A DNA stretch of 15,213 bases from DSNY01 sp037442465 (GTDB lineage: Bacteria; Pseudomonadota; Gammaproteobacteria; Burkholderiales; Burkholderiaceae_F): positions 1 to 15,213 of the forward strand of contig JBBIQI010000073.1 of assembly GCA_037442465.1 (NCBI GenBank), in the 5' to 3' direction. Position 1 is the stretch's first letter. Each line of letters opens with the position of its first letter. The translations under genes were made by a program, and so were the position numbers. The notes beneath the pieces are model-generated. The model was not told the origin of the DNA. It was given only the letters and a program-made list of their open reading frames with translations, and did not search any database. This document shows, one piece after another, positions 1-7,581 of the stretch.

Positions 1-1
1 T

Positions 2-18
2 GCCCGGCGCAGCCGGGC
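2..18. other. Perfect GC hairpin at the window edge
   Basis: GCCCGGC (2-8) and GCCGGGC (12-18) form a perfect 7-bp stem with a 3-nt loop. No T or A run follows on either side. It could be the stem of a terminator of a gene lying before the window, but the missing U-tract makes this uncertain. Confidence 0.35.
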
Positions 19-41
19 GTCGGATGCCGCTCGCGCGGCGC

Positions 42-64
42 GGCGCGGGGCCCCGCGCCCGGGC
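42..64. other. 18-bp perfect palindrome in the leader of the sensor kinase
   Basis: GGCGCGGGGCCCCGCGCC (42-59) is a perfect palindrome. It partly overlaps a second one, GCCCGGGC (57-64). Both lie within about 60 bp upstream of the first ATG of the kinase reading frame. They could be an operator or a structured mRNA leader, or simply a result of extreme G+C content. Function is not assigned. Confidence 0.4.
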
Positions 65-115
65 AAATTGTCCCGCCTTTCCGCGCGAATTCGCCCCGTC
101 GCGATCCGCGCGCCA

Positions 116-3100
116 ATGCGACAGTCGCCATCGACGACGGGCGGGCGTTCGGCCGCTGGCACGCCGCGCCCGCCGCTGACGACGATGACCGCGATGCCCC
201 GCCCCGATTCCGCGCGCCCGCCGAAGGACGGCGTGGCTGCGCTCGTCGCCAACGTGTTCTTTGGCATCGCCGCATTGGTCTGCGCGGCGGCCGTCGCAGT
301 CGTTCTGTCGATGAGTTCGGAGGCGGTGGCGTCGATGCGGCACGTCGGTCTGGCCGTCGTCTTCGCGTACGCGGCGGCGCTGGCCGCCGCCGCCGCGGTT
401 GCGCGCCGCGGGCGGGTGCAGCTCGGCGTGCTCGCCGGTCTGGCGGCCACGCTGTTGTGCACGACCGTGTATGCAGTCGCCGGCGGGCTCGGCATTCACG
501 CGCTGTTGCTGGGCGCATATGCGATCACGGTGCTGGTCGCCGGCGTGGTCGTCGGCATGCGTGCGGCGGTGGTTTTCGCGGCCCTGTGCGGCGCCGCACT
601 GCTGGCGATGTACGTCGCCGAGCTGCGCGGCTGGCTGCCGGGCGTCGCGCTGGTCGGCGCGATGCCGCTCACCACGCGGATGCTGACGCACGCGCTGCTG
701 CTGGCGATGGCGCTGCTGTTTGCCTGGATGCTCGCGCGCATCGTGCAGGCGTCGCTCGCCGAGGCCAAGACCCAGGAGAGCCGTTTCCGCGCGCTGCTGG
801 CGATCGCCTCGGACTGGTACTGGGAGCAGGACGAGCAGTTCCGCTTCACCTACATTTCGAGCGCGGTCCAGGACAAGACGGGTATTGCGCCGAGCACGCA
901 CCTCGGCAAGACGCGCTGGGAGCTGCCCGAGCTGGAGCTGACCGATGCGCAGTGGGCCGCGCACCGCGCCGACCTGGACGCGCACCGACCGTTCCGCGAC
1001 TTCGTGATGCGGCGGCTCGATCGCGACGGCCGGCCGGTCTACGTCAGCGTCAGCGGCGAACCCGTGTTCGACGCGCAGGGCCGCTTCCGCGGCTACTGGG
1101 GCGTGGGCCGCAACGTTACCGAAGAGGTCGAGGGGCGGCGCGCGCTCGAGCTGGGCGAGCGGCGCTTTCGCGAGCTGTTCATGCGCTCGCCGTCGCCGTT
1201 CATCATCCACCGGCGCGGCTTCGTGCTGCTCGCCAACGATGCCGCGGCGGCGCTGTTCGGCTATCCGTCGGCGGAAGCGATGGTCGGGCTCGCCATGGTC
1301 GAGCTGAACCATCCGGAGTCAAGGATGTTCTCGGCCCAGCGCATCGCGCAGATGGAATCGATGCCGGTCGGCGGCTCGGTGCCGACCGCCGAGATCCGCA
1401 TGCAGCGGCGCGACGGGCAGGACCTGTTCGTGCAGGCCTCGGTCATCCGCGTCGATCACACCGATGGTCCGGCCAGCCTGTCGATCTACTTCGATCTGAC
1501 CGAGCGCAAGCACGCCGAGGCACGGCTGGCACGCTCGGAGGCCATGTTCGCGCAACTGTTCGAAGCCGGCGCCGACAGCATCATCGTGACCGAAGCCGCC
1601 AGCGGTCGCGTCGTGCTCGCCAACGAGGGCTTCACGCGCATCACCGGCATCGCCGTCGACGCGGCGCGCGGCCGCACCACGCTCGAACTGGGCATCTGGG
1701 CCGATGCGCAACAGCGCGAGGTTTTCATCGAGCGGCTGCGCGCCGAGCGCAGGCTGCGCGACTATCCGATGCGGCTTGCGCGTGCGGACGGCGACGTGCG
1801 CTCGGTCATGATGTCGAGCGCACTGTTCGACCTCGAAGGCAAACGCTACGCGGTGACGATCGCGCGCGACGTGACGCAGGCCGAGCAGGCGCGGCTGCAG
1901 TACGAGGCGATGTTCATGAACGCCTCGGTCGGCATCGCCTTCACGCGCGACCGCGTGTTCCAGCACGTCAACCCGCGCTTCGCGCAGATGCTCGGCTGGC
2001 CGCCCGAGGCGCTGCTCGGCCAGCCCGGCGCGGTCGTCTGGCCAACGCCGCAGGACTACGCCGAGGTCGGCCGCCGCTACGGCCCGCTGCTGGCGCGCGG
2101 CGAAGGCGTGGACTTCGAGGCGACCGTCCGCCGGCGCGACGGCACGACCTTCCTTGCCCGCATGCGCGCGCGCGCGATCGATCCGTTCAACCCGGCCGGC
2201 GGCGGGACGATTTGGATCGTCGAAGACGTTACCGAGCGGCGCGAGTGGGAGCGCGCGCTCGCCGCCGCGCGCGACGAGGCCGAGGCCGCCAATCGCGCGA
2301 AGAGCGCGTTCCTCGCCAACACCAGCCACGAGATCCGCACGCCGCTGAACGGCCTGCTCGGGCTGGCGCGGCTCGCGCTCGATCCGGCCGCAAGCCGCGA
2401 GCAGCAGCGCGAATACCTGGAGCTGATCGCCGAAACCGCGCAATCGCTGGCGGCGATCATCTCCGACATCCTGGATCTGTCGAAGATCGAGGCGGGCAAG
2501 CTCGCGCTCGACGAGGCGCCGTTCGACGTGCATGAACTGCTCGAAGCGACGTTCACCGCGTACCGCGCGCTCGCCTCCGAGCGCGGGCTCGCGTTCGAGC
2601 TGGCCGTCGACCCCGGGCTGCTGCGCTACGCGCGCGGGGACGCGGTGCGAATCCGGCAGATCCTCGGCAACTTCCTGTCGAACGCGGTCAAGTTCACGCT
2701 GCGCGGCCGCATCGAGCTGCGCGCCGAGGTGCGCGGCGAAGCGCCGCCCGAAGGCCAGCGCGTACGCTTTGCCGTCGTCGACACCGGCATCGGCATCGAC
2801 GCCGCGACCCGCGCGCGGCTGTTCAGCCCGTTCGTGCAGGCCGACCAGTCCACGACGCGCCGCTTCGGCGGAACGGGACTGGGACTGTCGATCTGCCGCC
2901 AACTGGCGCACCTGATGGGCGGCGAGGTCGGCTGCGACAGCGAAGTCGATCGCGGCAGCACGTTCTGGTGCGAGCTGCCGCTGGCGCGCGCGGACGCGCC
3001 GCCGGCGGCCGCGCCCAGTGCACGGCCCGATGACGATGATGCGGCTTTGGACGGTGCGCGCGTGCTGCTGGTCGAGGACAACCCGGTCAACATGCTGATC

Positions 3101-3451
3101 GCGGAGACGCTGCTCGCCAATTGGGGTGTCGAGGTCGTGCAGGCCACCGACGGGCGGCAGGCGGTCGAGGCGGTCGAGCGCGAGGACGGGCGCTTCGACG
3201 CGGTGCTGATGGACGTGCACATGCCCGTGATGAGCGGGCACGAAGCCACCGTCGAACTGCGCAAGCGTTACGGTGCGGACGAGTTGCCGATCATCGCGCT
3301 GACCGCCGCCTCGCTCGCCTCCGAGCAGCAGCAGAGCCTCGCGCTCGGCATGAACGATTTCATCGCCAAGCCGTTCGACGCCGCGCGCCTGCGCGAACTG
3401 CTGATCCGCTGGACCGCGCATCGCCGCGCCCGCGCACGCCGCGCGGCGTAG
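116..3451 (+). CDS. Membrane-bound hybrid sensor histidine kinase with four PAS domains and a receiver domain
   Basis: Senses a signal, autophosphorylates on histidine and passes phosphate to its own receiver. Numbering is from the ATG at 116. Six hydrophobic segments fill about residues 39-210. Four PAS-like domains follow (about 222-335, 350-462, 472-587, 594-707). HisKA has the H-box SHEIRTPLNG with H738. The HATPase domain has N856, DTGIGID (D889) and GGTGLGLS (918-925). The receiver (about 985-1100) has acidic E987/D988, phospho-acceptor D1033 in LMDVHMP, T1063 and K1085. There is no HPt domain, and no response regulator gene is adjacent, so a separate HPt or regulator is expected. The frame is open back to a TTG at 68; ATGs at 116, 185 and 194 are alternative starts, none with a clear Shine-Dalgarno. 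All precede the first membrane segment, so topology is unaffected. The signal sensed cannot be deduced. Confidence 0.95.
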   Translation: MRQSPSTTGGRSAAGTPRPPLTTMTAMPRPDSARPPKDGVAALVANVFFGIAALVCAAAVAVVLSMSSEAVASMRHVGLAVVFAYAAALAAAAAVARRGRVQLGVLAGLAATLLCTTVYAVAGGLGIHALLLGAYAITVLVAGVVVGMRAAVVFAALCGAALLAMYVAELRGWLPGVALVGAMPLTTRMLTHALLLAMALLFAWMLARIVQASLAEAKTQESRFRALLAIASDWYWEQDEQFRFTYISSAVQDKTGIAPSTHLGKTRWELPELELTDAQWAAHRADLDAHRPFRDFVMRRLDRDGRPVYVSVSGEPVFDAQGRFRGYWGVGRNVTEEVEGRRALELGERRFRELFMRSPSPFIIHRRGFVLLANDAAAALFGYPSAEAMVGLAMVELNHPESRMFSAQRIAQMESMPVGGSVPTAEIRMQRRDGQDLFVQASVIRVDHTDGPASLSIYFDLTERKHAEARLARSEAMFAQLFEAGADSIIVTEAASGRVVLANEGFTRITGIAVDAARGRTTLELGIWADAQQREVFIERLRAERRLRDYPMRLARADGDVRSVMMSSALFDLEGKRYAVTIARDVTQAEQARLQYEAMFMNASVGIAFTRDRVFQHVNPRFAQMLGWPPEALLGQPGAVVWPTPQDYAEVGRRYGPLLARGEGVDFEATVRRRDGTTFLARMRARAIDPFNPAGGGTIWIVEDVTERREWERALAAARDEAEAANRAKSAFLANTSHEIRTPLNGLLGLARLALDPAASREQQREYLELIAETAQSLAAIISDILDLSKIEAGKLALDEAPFDVHELLEATFTAYRALASERGLAFELAVDPGLLRYARGDAVRIRQILGNFLSNAVKFTLRGRIELRAEVRGEAPPEGQRVRFAVVDTGIGIDAATRARLFSPFVQADQSTTRRFGGTGLGLSICRQLAHLMGGEVGCDSEVDRGSTFWCELPLARADAPPAAAPSARPDDDDAALDGARVLLVEDNPVNMLIAETLLANWGVEVVQATDGRQAVEAVEREDGRFDAVLMDVHMPVMSGHEATVELRKRYGADELPIIALTAASLASEQQQSLALGMNDFIAKPFDAARLRELLIRWTAHRRARARRAA

Positions 3452-3460
3452 AAGCTCGCT

Positions 3461-3527
3461 TCGCCACCGAGACACCGAGAACGGCGAGCAGTTGCTTTCC
3501 TCTGTGCCTCTGTGCCTCTGTGGTGAG
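3461..3527. repeat. Imperfect inverted repeat with three tandem CCTCTGTG units
   Basis: The right arm is three perfect tandem copies of CCTCTGTG (3499-3522) followed by GTGAG. The left arm, CGCCACCGAGACACCGAGA (3462-3480), resembles the reverse complement of the right arm, with mismatches. The element fills the gap between the converging kinase and upp genes, so it may act as a bidirectional terminator or folded spacer. From memory, CTCTGTG/CACAGAG repeats of this style occur between genes in many unrelated bacteria. That recollection was not checked. The rest of the gap (3528-3628) holds only a 10-bp palindrome, CCTTCGAAGG (3537-3546). Confidence 0.6.
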
Positions 3528-3628
3528 ATCAGCGGCCTTCGAAGGATGGGTTTTCACCATACAGGCACAGAACACCGCATCGGGTCGTTACGGCATCCTC
3601 CGTGTCGCCGTGTCGTGAACACACCCTT

Positions 3629-4276
3629 TCACTTCGTTCCGAATAGCCGGTCGCCGGCGTCTCCGAGCCCGGGAACGATGTAGGCGTGGTCGTTCAGATA
3701 GTCGTCGAGCGCGGCGACGTACATCGGCACGTCGGGGTGGCGATCCTGGAACACCGCCACACCCTCCGGCGCGGCGACCAGCGCGAGGAAGTGGATGCGA
3801 TCGGCGCTCACGCCGCGCCTTTTCAGCACGTCGACCGCGTGCGCGGCCGAGTAGCCGGTGCCGACCATCGGATCGCAGACGATGAACACGCGGTCCTCGA
3901 CCTCCGGCAGTCGCACGTAGTACTCGACCGGCCGCTTGTGCTCGTCGCGGTACAGCCCGATGTGACCGACGCGCGCCGACGGAATCAATTGCAGCAGGCC
4001 GTCGGCCATGCCGAGCCCGGCGCGCAGCACCGGCACGACCACCAGTTTCTTGCCGGCGATCACCGGCGCATCCATCGCGGTCAGCGGCGTCTCGATCCGC
4101 CGTGTGGTCAGCGGCAGCGAACGCGTGACCTCGTAACCCATCAGCAGCGTGATCTCGTGCAGCAGCTCGCGGAAGGTGCGCGTCGACGTATCGCGGTCGC
4201 GCATGTGCGTGAGCTTGTGCTGGATCAGCGGGTGATCGACGATGTACAGCCTGGGGAAACGGGTGTCCTGGCGCAT
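3629..4276 (-). CDS. upp: Uracil phosphoribosyltransferase
   Basis: Converts uracil and PRPP to UMP plus pyrophosphate (pyrimidine salvage, cytosol). The 215-residue length fits the family (about 208-216). The N-terminus DHPLIQHKLTHMRD is typical of UPRTases. The PRPP-binding loop is CDPMVGTGYSA; I recall Burkholderia enzymes having MVATGYSA, so the Gly for Ala change is conservative. The uracil-binding C-terminus is intact (YIVPGLGDAGDRLFGTK). The ATG at 4276 lies 10 bp after the stop of the NYN gene, so this is probably the last gene of a four-gene minus-strand unit. No strong Shine-Dalgarno precedes it, consistent with coupling to the gene before. Identification is firm. Confidence 0.97.
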   Translation of the reverse strand: MRQDTRFPRLYIVDHPLIQHKLTHMRDRDTSTRTFRELLHEITLLMGYEVTRSLPLTTRRIETPLTAMDAPVIAGKKLVVVPVLRAGLGMADGLLQLIPSARVGHIGLYRDEHKRPVEYYVRLPEVEDRVFIVCDPMVGTGYSAAHAVDVLKRRGVSADRIHFLALVAAPEGVAVFQDRHPDVPMYVAALDDYLNDHAYIVPGLGDAGDRLFGTK

Positions 4277-4286
4277 GGTTCGTCCG

Positions 4287-5144
4287 CTACCGTTCCGACG
4301 CGGCCGGACGCACGACGAACTGCCCGGTCTTGTCGTCCTTGACGAGCGCGAGCAGCTTGCGCTCCTGCGCGTCCTCCAGCAGCCGGCCGAAGCTCTTGTA
4401 GCCGTACGCGGACTCGTTGAAGTCGGGCCGGCGCCGTTTCAGCGCCTGCTTGATCATCGACGGCCAGATCTTCTCGTCGCCGCCGCGTTCGGCGGCGAGC
4501 GCTTCGAGCGTCTCCATCACGAGGTCGAGCGCGGCCTGCCGGCGTTCGTCGGCGGCGGCCGGTTCGGCGGCGGACACGTCGGCCGCCTTCGCCTTCTTCT
4601 TCGGCGCGCGCGCCTCGCCCTCCTTCGCTTCCTTGCGCCTAGCCGCGCTCCTGCGCTGCGACTCGTCGGCGCGCACCAGGTCGTCGTAGAAGATGAACTC
4701 GTCGCAGTTCTTCACCAGCAGGTCGGAGGTCGACGCGCGCACGCCGATGCCGATCACGGTCTTGTTGTTCTCGCGCAACTTCGACACCAGCGGCGAGAAG
4801 TCCGAGTCGCCGCTGACGATCACGAAGGTGTCGACGTGCGGCTTCGTGTAGCACAGGTCGAGCGCGTCGACGACCATGCGGATGTCGGCCGAGTTCTTGC
4901 CCGACTGCCGCACGTGCGGGATCTCGATCAGCTCGAAAGCGGCCTCGTGCATCGGCGCCTTGAACGACTTGTAGCGCTCCCAGTCGCAGTAAGCCTTCTT
5001 GACGACGATGCTGCCCTTAACCAGCAGCTTCTCCAGCACGAGCCGGATCGCGAACTTGTCGTACTTCGCCTCGGCCACGCCGAGCGCGATGTTCTCGAAG
5101 TCGCAGAACACCGCCATGTTTTCGATTTCGCTTGGCGCGGCCAT
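4287..5144 (-). CDS. NYN (PIN-like) domain protein with C-terminal OST-HTH/LOTUS domain
   Basis: Predicted metal-dependent RNase-fold protein with a separate RNA-binding domain; substrate unknown. The 285-residue protein has an N-terminal NYN domain (about 10-155) with FCDFEN (D15, N18), the helix SADIRMVVDAL (D87) and FVIVSGDSDFSPLV (D113, D115). These are the acidic positions expected for this fold. A charged, Ala/Lys-rich linker (about 158-200) leads to an OST-HTH/LOTUS-like domain (about 202-280, with YGYKSFGRLLEDA). The frame is open far upstream, but the ATG at 5144 is chosen because GGGAGG sits 6 nt before it and NYN homology starts at once. It lies 25 bp after the alkylation-repair gene and 10 bp before upp, so co-transcription is likely. 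Bacterial NYN-LOTUS proteins are poorly characterised; nuclease activity is inferred. Confidence 0.9.
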   Translation of the reverse strand: MAAPSEIENMAVFCDFENIALGVAEAKYDKFAIRLVLEKLLVKGSIVVKKAYCDWERYKSFKAPMHEAAFELIEIPHVRQSGKNSADIRMVVDALDLCYTKPHVDTFVIVSGDSDFSPLVSKLRENNKTVIGIGVRASTSDLLVKNCDEFIFYDDLVRADESQRRSAARRKEAKEGEARAPKKKAKAADVSAAEPAAADERRQAALDLVMETLEALAAERGGDEKIWPSMIKQALKRRRPDFNESAYGYKSFGRLLEDAQERKLLALVKDDKTGQFVVRPAASER

Positions 5145-5150
5145 CGCATG

Positions 5151-5156
5151 CCTCCC
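5151..5156 (-). promoter_or_regulatory. Shine-Dalgarno GGGAGG of the NYN gene
   Basis: GGGAGG read on the minus strand, 6 nt before the ATG at 5144. It fixes the start within a frame that stays open for another 450 bp upstream. Confidence 0.75.
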
Positions 5157-5169
5157 GGGTGCACGCAGT

Positions 5170-6264
5170 TTAGCGGCGCGCCGCCGCCAGCCGCACGCTG
5201 CGCGCCGCGCGCTCCACGCCGTTGACGACGAGCGCGACGCGGTGCGCTCCGGGATAGTGCTTGCGCGTCGTGAAGTCGCGGAAGCGGTGGCGGCGCGCGA
5301 TGCGCAGCGTCGTGCCGGGTTCGAGCCGCCGTTCGCCGATCTTGAAGACCTTGCGCGAGGTGCCGCCGCTGGCCTTGACGAAGTCGACCGCGTATTCGAT
5401 GCGCAGCTTCGCCGGTTCGGATTGCTGCAGGCGCAGCGCGAAGGCGAAGTCCAGTGTTTCGCCGATCGCGATGCGCGCGGCGCCGAGACGGAAGCCGCGC
5501 ACTTCGACCGCAACGCCGTCGTGGTGCCCGAACAAGCGCAGCGCGCGCGGATCGCCGCGCTTGAGCAGCGTGCGGCACGCGTGCTTGACGAGCGCATCGG
5601 TGTGCGGCGAGCGGCCGAGCCAGCGCCGGGCGACGGCGAGCACCACGTCGGGGTGATCCTTGGCGATGTCGTTCAGGTTGTTCGCGACCGAACGGCGCAC
5701 GTCGTCGGACGGGTCGTCCTTCAGCCGTTCCAGGATCGCCAGCACCGGCGCGGGATCGGCGACGAACCGCGGCAGCCGCATGCCCCACGGCAGGCGCGGC
5801 CGGCTGCCCTCGGAGGCGAGGCGGCGCACGTGTTCGTTCTCGTGCCGCGCCCAGCGCGCGAGCGCGCGCAGCATGCGCTCGCCGTAGCGGGCGATGAAGG
5901 GCCGCACCGCGAACTCGCTCGACGAGTGGCGCGTGAATTCCTCCAGCGCTTCGATCGAAGCGTCGAAGTCGTCGAGCCCGTAGCGCTCGACGAAGTCGGG
6001 AAAAAACATGCCCTCGAAGCCGCCGAAGCCCGGCGCCGCGCGCTGCAGCGTCGCCAGTTGCGCGCGGTAGTTGCCCGGCACGTGCGCGTGCAGGCACTCG
6101 GCGATGCGGCGCATGCGCTGCTTCAGCTCCAGACCGTTCCAGCCGCGCCCGAGCACCGCGCGCGCGAATGCGGACGCGTCGATGCGCGGATCGGCCTCGA
6201 CCAGCGCGGCGGCGAGCCGCTCGACGGATGCCTTCGAATAGCGATGCTTCGGCAGCTCAGCCAT
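5170..6264 (-). CDS. HEAT-repeat DNA alkylation repair protein (AlkD-like, COG4335 type)
   Basis: Members of the AlkC/AlkD superfamily are HEAT-repeat glycosylases that remove alkylated bases. The 364-residue protein is mostly helical from residue 1 to about 250. It carries the family-like repeat DDVRRSVANNLNDIAKDHPD, followed by helices with RRWLGRSPHTDALVKHACRTLL. Residues from about 255 on are predicted to be strand-rich (VEVRGFRLGAARIAIGE and onward), an extension that I recall in this subgroup. The ATG at 6264 is chosen because it overlaps the stop of the DUF423 gene by 8 bp (6257-6264), suggesting coupled translation, and the family start MAELPKHR follows. The 29 codons open upstream lie inside DUF423. 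Catalysis has not been shown for many members of this branch, so base-excision activity is an inference. Confidence 0.88.
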   Translation of the reverse strand: MAELPKHRYSKASVERLAAALVEADPRIDASAFARAVLGRGWNGLELKQRMRRIAECLHAHVPGNYRAQLATLQRAAPGFGGFEGMFFPDFVERYGLDDFDASIEALEEFTRHSSSEFAVRPFIARYGERMLRALARWARHENEHVRRLASEGSRPRLPWGMRLPRFVADPAPVLAILERLKDDPSDDVRRSVANNLNDIAKDHPDVVLAVARRWLGRSPHTDALVKHACRTLLKRGDPRALRLFGHHDGVAVEVRGFRLGAARIAIGETLDFAFALRLQQSEPAKLRIEYAVDFVKASGGTSRKVFKIGERRLEPGTTLRIARRHRFRDFTTRKHYPGAHRVALVVNGVERAARSVRLAAARR

Positions 6265-6643
6265 GACCCGACGGGGCGCCGCGCCAAGCGGCCGCCGCGA
6301 GCAGCAGCCAGCCGGCGAGGAACAGCACGCCGCCCACCGGCGTGACCGCACCGAACGCGCGCACGCCCGTCAGCGCGAGCAGATATAGACTGCCGGAGAA
6401 CAACACGGTGCCGGCTACGAACGACCAGCCGCTCGCTTGCGCGAGCCGCCCCGGCCAGCGCGTGCAGGCCCACGCGACCGCAAGCAGCGCCAGCGCGTGC
6501 ACGAGCTGATAGCGCACGCCGGCCTCGAAGATCGCCAGCAGATCGGGCGCGAGCCGGCCTTTCAGCGCGTGCGCGCCGAAAGCGCCGGCGGCCACGCCGA
6601 TCAAGGCGCTCGCCGCGCCCAGGATGACGAACAGTCGGTCCAT
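6257..6643 (-). CDS. DUF423 family small inner-membrane protein
   Basis: This 128-residue protein is almost entirely hydrophobic, with four predicted membrane helices (about 4-24, 40-61, 70-91, 97-119). It has the family motif GAFGAHALK (about 20-28) and the usual DUF423 length. The molecular function of DUF423 is unknown. It is the first gene of the minus-strand unit ending in upp; its stop overlaps the ATG of the repair gene by 8 bp. The ATG at 6643 gives the standard family N-terminus (MDRLFVILGA); the frame is open further upstream but would run into the divergent DUF3144 gene. No strong Shine-Dalgarno is visible. Confidence 0.92.
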   Translation of the reverse strand: MDRLFVILGAASALIGVAAGAFGAHALKGRLAPDLLAIFEAGVRYQLVHALALLAVAWACTRWPGRLAQASGWSFVAGTVLFSGSLYLLALTGVRAFGAVTPVGGVLFLAGWLLLAAAAWRGAPSGHG

Positions 6644-6700
6644 CGGTATGCGAGGTGCCGTCGGGGCCGTTAATCTAGCCTGCATTCCATGGAGATCCCG
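6644..6700. promoter_or_regulatory. Divergent promoter region between DUF423 and DUF3144 genes
   Basis: Only 57 bp separate two divergent starts, so both promoters must overlap here or lie in coding sequence. TAATCT (6671-6676) is a plausible plus-strand -10 box, 25 bp before the DUF3144 start. The matching -35 position (6648-6653) is poor. No minus-strand promoter is clear. Confidence 0.35.
6691..6695 (+). promoter_or_regulatory. Shine-Dalgarno GGAGA that decides the DUF3144 start
   Basis: GGAGA lies 5 nt before the ATG at 6701. An in-frame ATG at 6689 would place this site inside the gene and has no Shine-Dalgarno of its own, so 6701 is preferred. Confidence 0.65.
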
Positions 6701-7000
6701 ATGCCACAAACCCGCCACGGCATCCCGCCCGAGTTCCTCGATGCCGCCGACGAGTTCGTCCAGCTTGCCAACAAGCTGAACGAGCGCTATCCGCGCGACT
6801 GGGTCGCCGCGGTGATGATGTACGCGACCGCGCGCTACAACGCCTTCGTCTGGCTCACGCGCGAGGACCGCGCCGAGCAGACGCTCGATCAGGCCGTCGC
6901 CTATTACGCATCCGAATACGACAAGATGCTGCGCGACAACGTCGACGAGCTGACGCCGCACTATCGCGGCACCCCAGCCGCCGGGCAAAGGCCGAGCTAG
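6701..7000 (+). CDS. DUF3144 family protein
   Basis: A small cytosolic protein of 99 residues, with no signal peptide or membrane segment. The sequence matches what I know of DUF3144: a helical body with FVQLANKLNERYP, the conserved-looking block VMMYATARYNAFVW (about 41-54), and DQAVAYYASEYDKMLRDNVDE. Function is unknown. It is alone on the plus strand, divergent from the DUF423/repair/NYN/upp unit and convergent with the BON-domain gene, with which it shares a CTAG double stop at 6997-7000. The last dozen residues (GTPAAGQRPS) are low-complexity and may be variable. Confidence 0.88.
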   Translation: MPQTRHGIPPEFLDAADEFVQLANKLNERYPRDWVAAVMMYATARYNAFVWLTREDRAEQTLDQAVAYYASEYDKMLRDNVDELTPHYRGTPAAGQRPS

Positions 7001-7509
7001 CGCTTCTCGGCCGTGCGGTAGGGCGGCTTGCCGCGCGTGCCGACCAGCAGCTCGTCACCCACGTATTCGACGCGCGGCACGCGCCGCGCGAGCTCGACGA
7101 GCTGCCCGATCTGCGCGCGCGAGCGCACGCAGCCCTGCAGGAAGACGAACTTGCGCTGCGTCGTGACCCAGAGGCTCGTACCCGCGAAGCGCGCATCGCC
7201 GGCGATCGCGGCGACCACCGCGGCATTGATCTGCGGGTCGCTCTTGTAGGCGTTCGGCTCGTCGCACTGCTTCCGCAGCCAGCAGGTCGTGCCGCGCTCG
7301 ATGCGTGCGTGACCCTCGCGCCGCATCTCGTCCTCGGTGATGAGCGGCCCTTCCGGAACCGGGCAGCCGGGCAGGCCGGACGTGGCCTGCGCGAATGGAT
7401 CGCCGAACCAGTTGCGGCGCTGCTGCGCGGCGGCCGGTGCGCAGGCGAGCGCGGCGAGCAGCGCGACGATGCTCACGCCGCGAAGCGAATGACAAGCGGC
7501 GAGACGCAT
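6997..7509 (-). CDS. Exported BON-domain protein
   Basis: BON domains are found in periplasmic or outer-membrane proteins and are thought to bind phospholipid or envelope components. The 170-residue protein begins with a Sec signal peptide (hydrophobic 11-24, likely cleavage after AAA at about 28). A BON-like fold spans about 88-160 (SDPQINAAVVAAIAGDARF, then FVFLQGCVRSRAQ and VEYVGDELLVG). Four cysteines remain in the mature protein (C49, C76, C82, C127), compatible with two disulfides after export. The frame continues far upstream, but the ATG at 7509 gives the signal peptide and excludes the intergenic repeat. No clear Shine-Dalgarno is seen. The stop TAG (6999-6997) pairs with the DUF3144 stop in CTAG. 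It is 257 bp from the amidohydrolase gene and is probably transcribed separately. Confidence 0.8.
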   Translation of the reverse strand: MRLAACHSLRGVSIVALLAALACAPAAAQQRRNWFGDPFAQATSGLPGCPVPEGPLITEDEMRREGHARIERGTTCWLRKQCDEPNAYKSDPQINAAVVAAIAGDARFAGTSLWVTTQRKFVFLQGCVRSRAQIGQLVELARRVPRVEYVGDELLVGTRGKPPYRTAEKR

Positions 7510-7581
7510 ACGCACGCCGACGGCCCACCGTTGCGACTGCACCGACGCACGCAGCAGCCTGCCCAGCCGCAGCGCGCCGCT

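Noticed and set aside
457..2535. Plus-strand open frame of 692 codons in another phase of the kinase
   Set aside because: It is a frame shadow with an Arg/Ala/Gly-rich product and no motif.
1319..3475. Minus-strand open frame of 718 codons opposite the kinase
   Set aside because: The kinase on the plus strand has all catalytic motifs in frame; the antisense product is Arg/Asp/His-rich low-complexity sequence.
3492..3683. Plus-strand small ORF starting MLSSVPLCLCGE
   Set aside because: It is the translation of the CCTCTGTG repeat and runs into the upp gene antisense. Peptides of this kind are familiar false genes.
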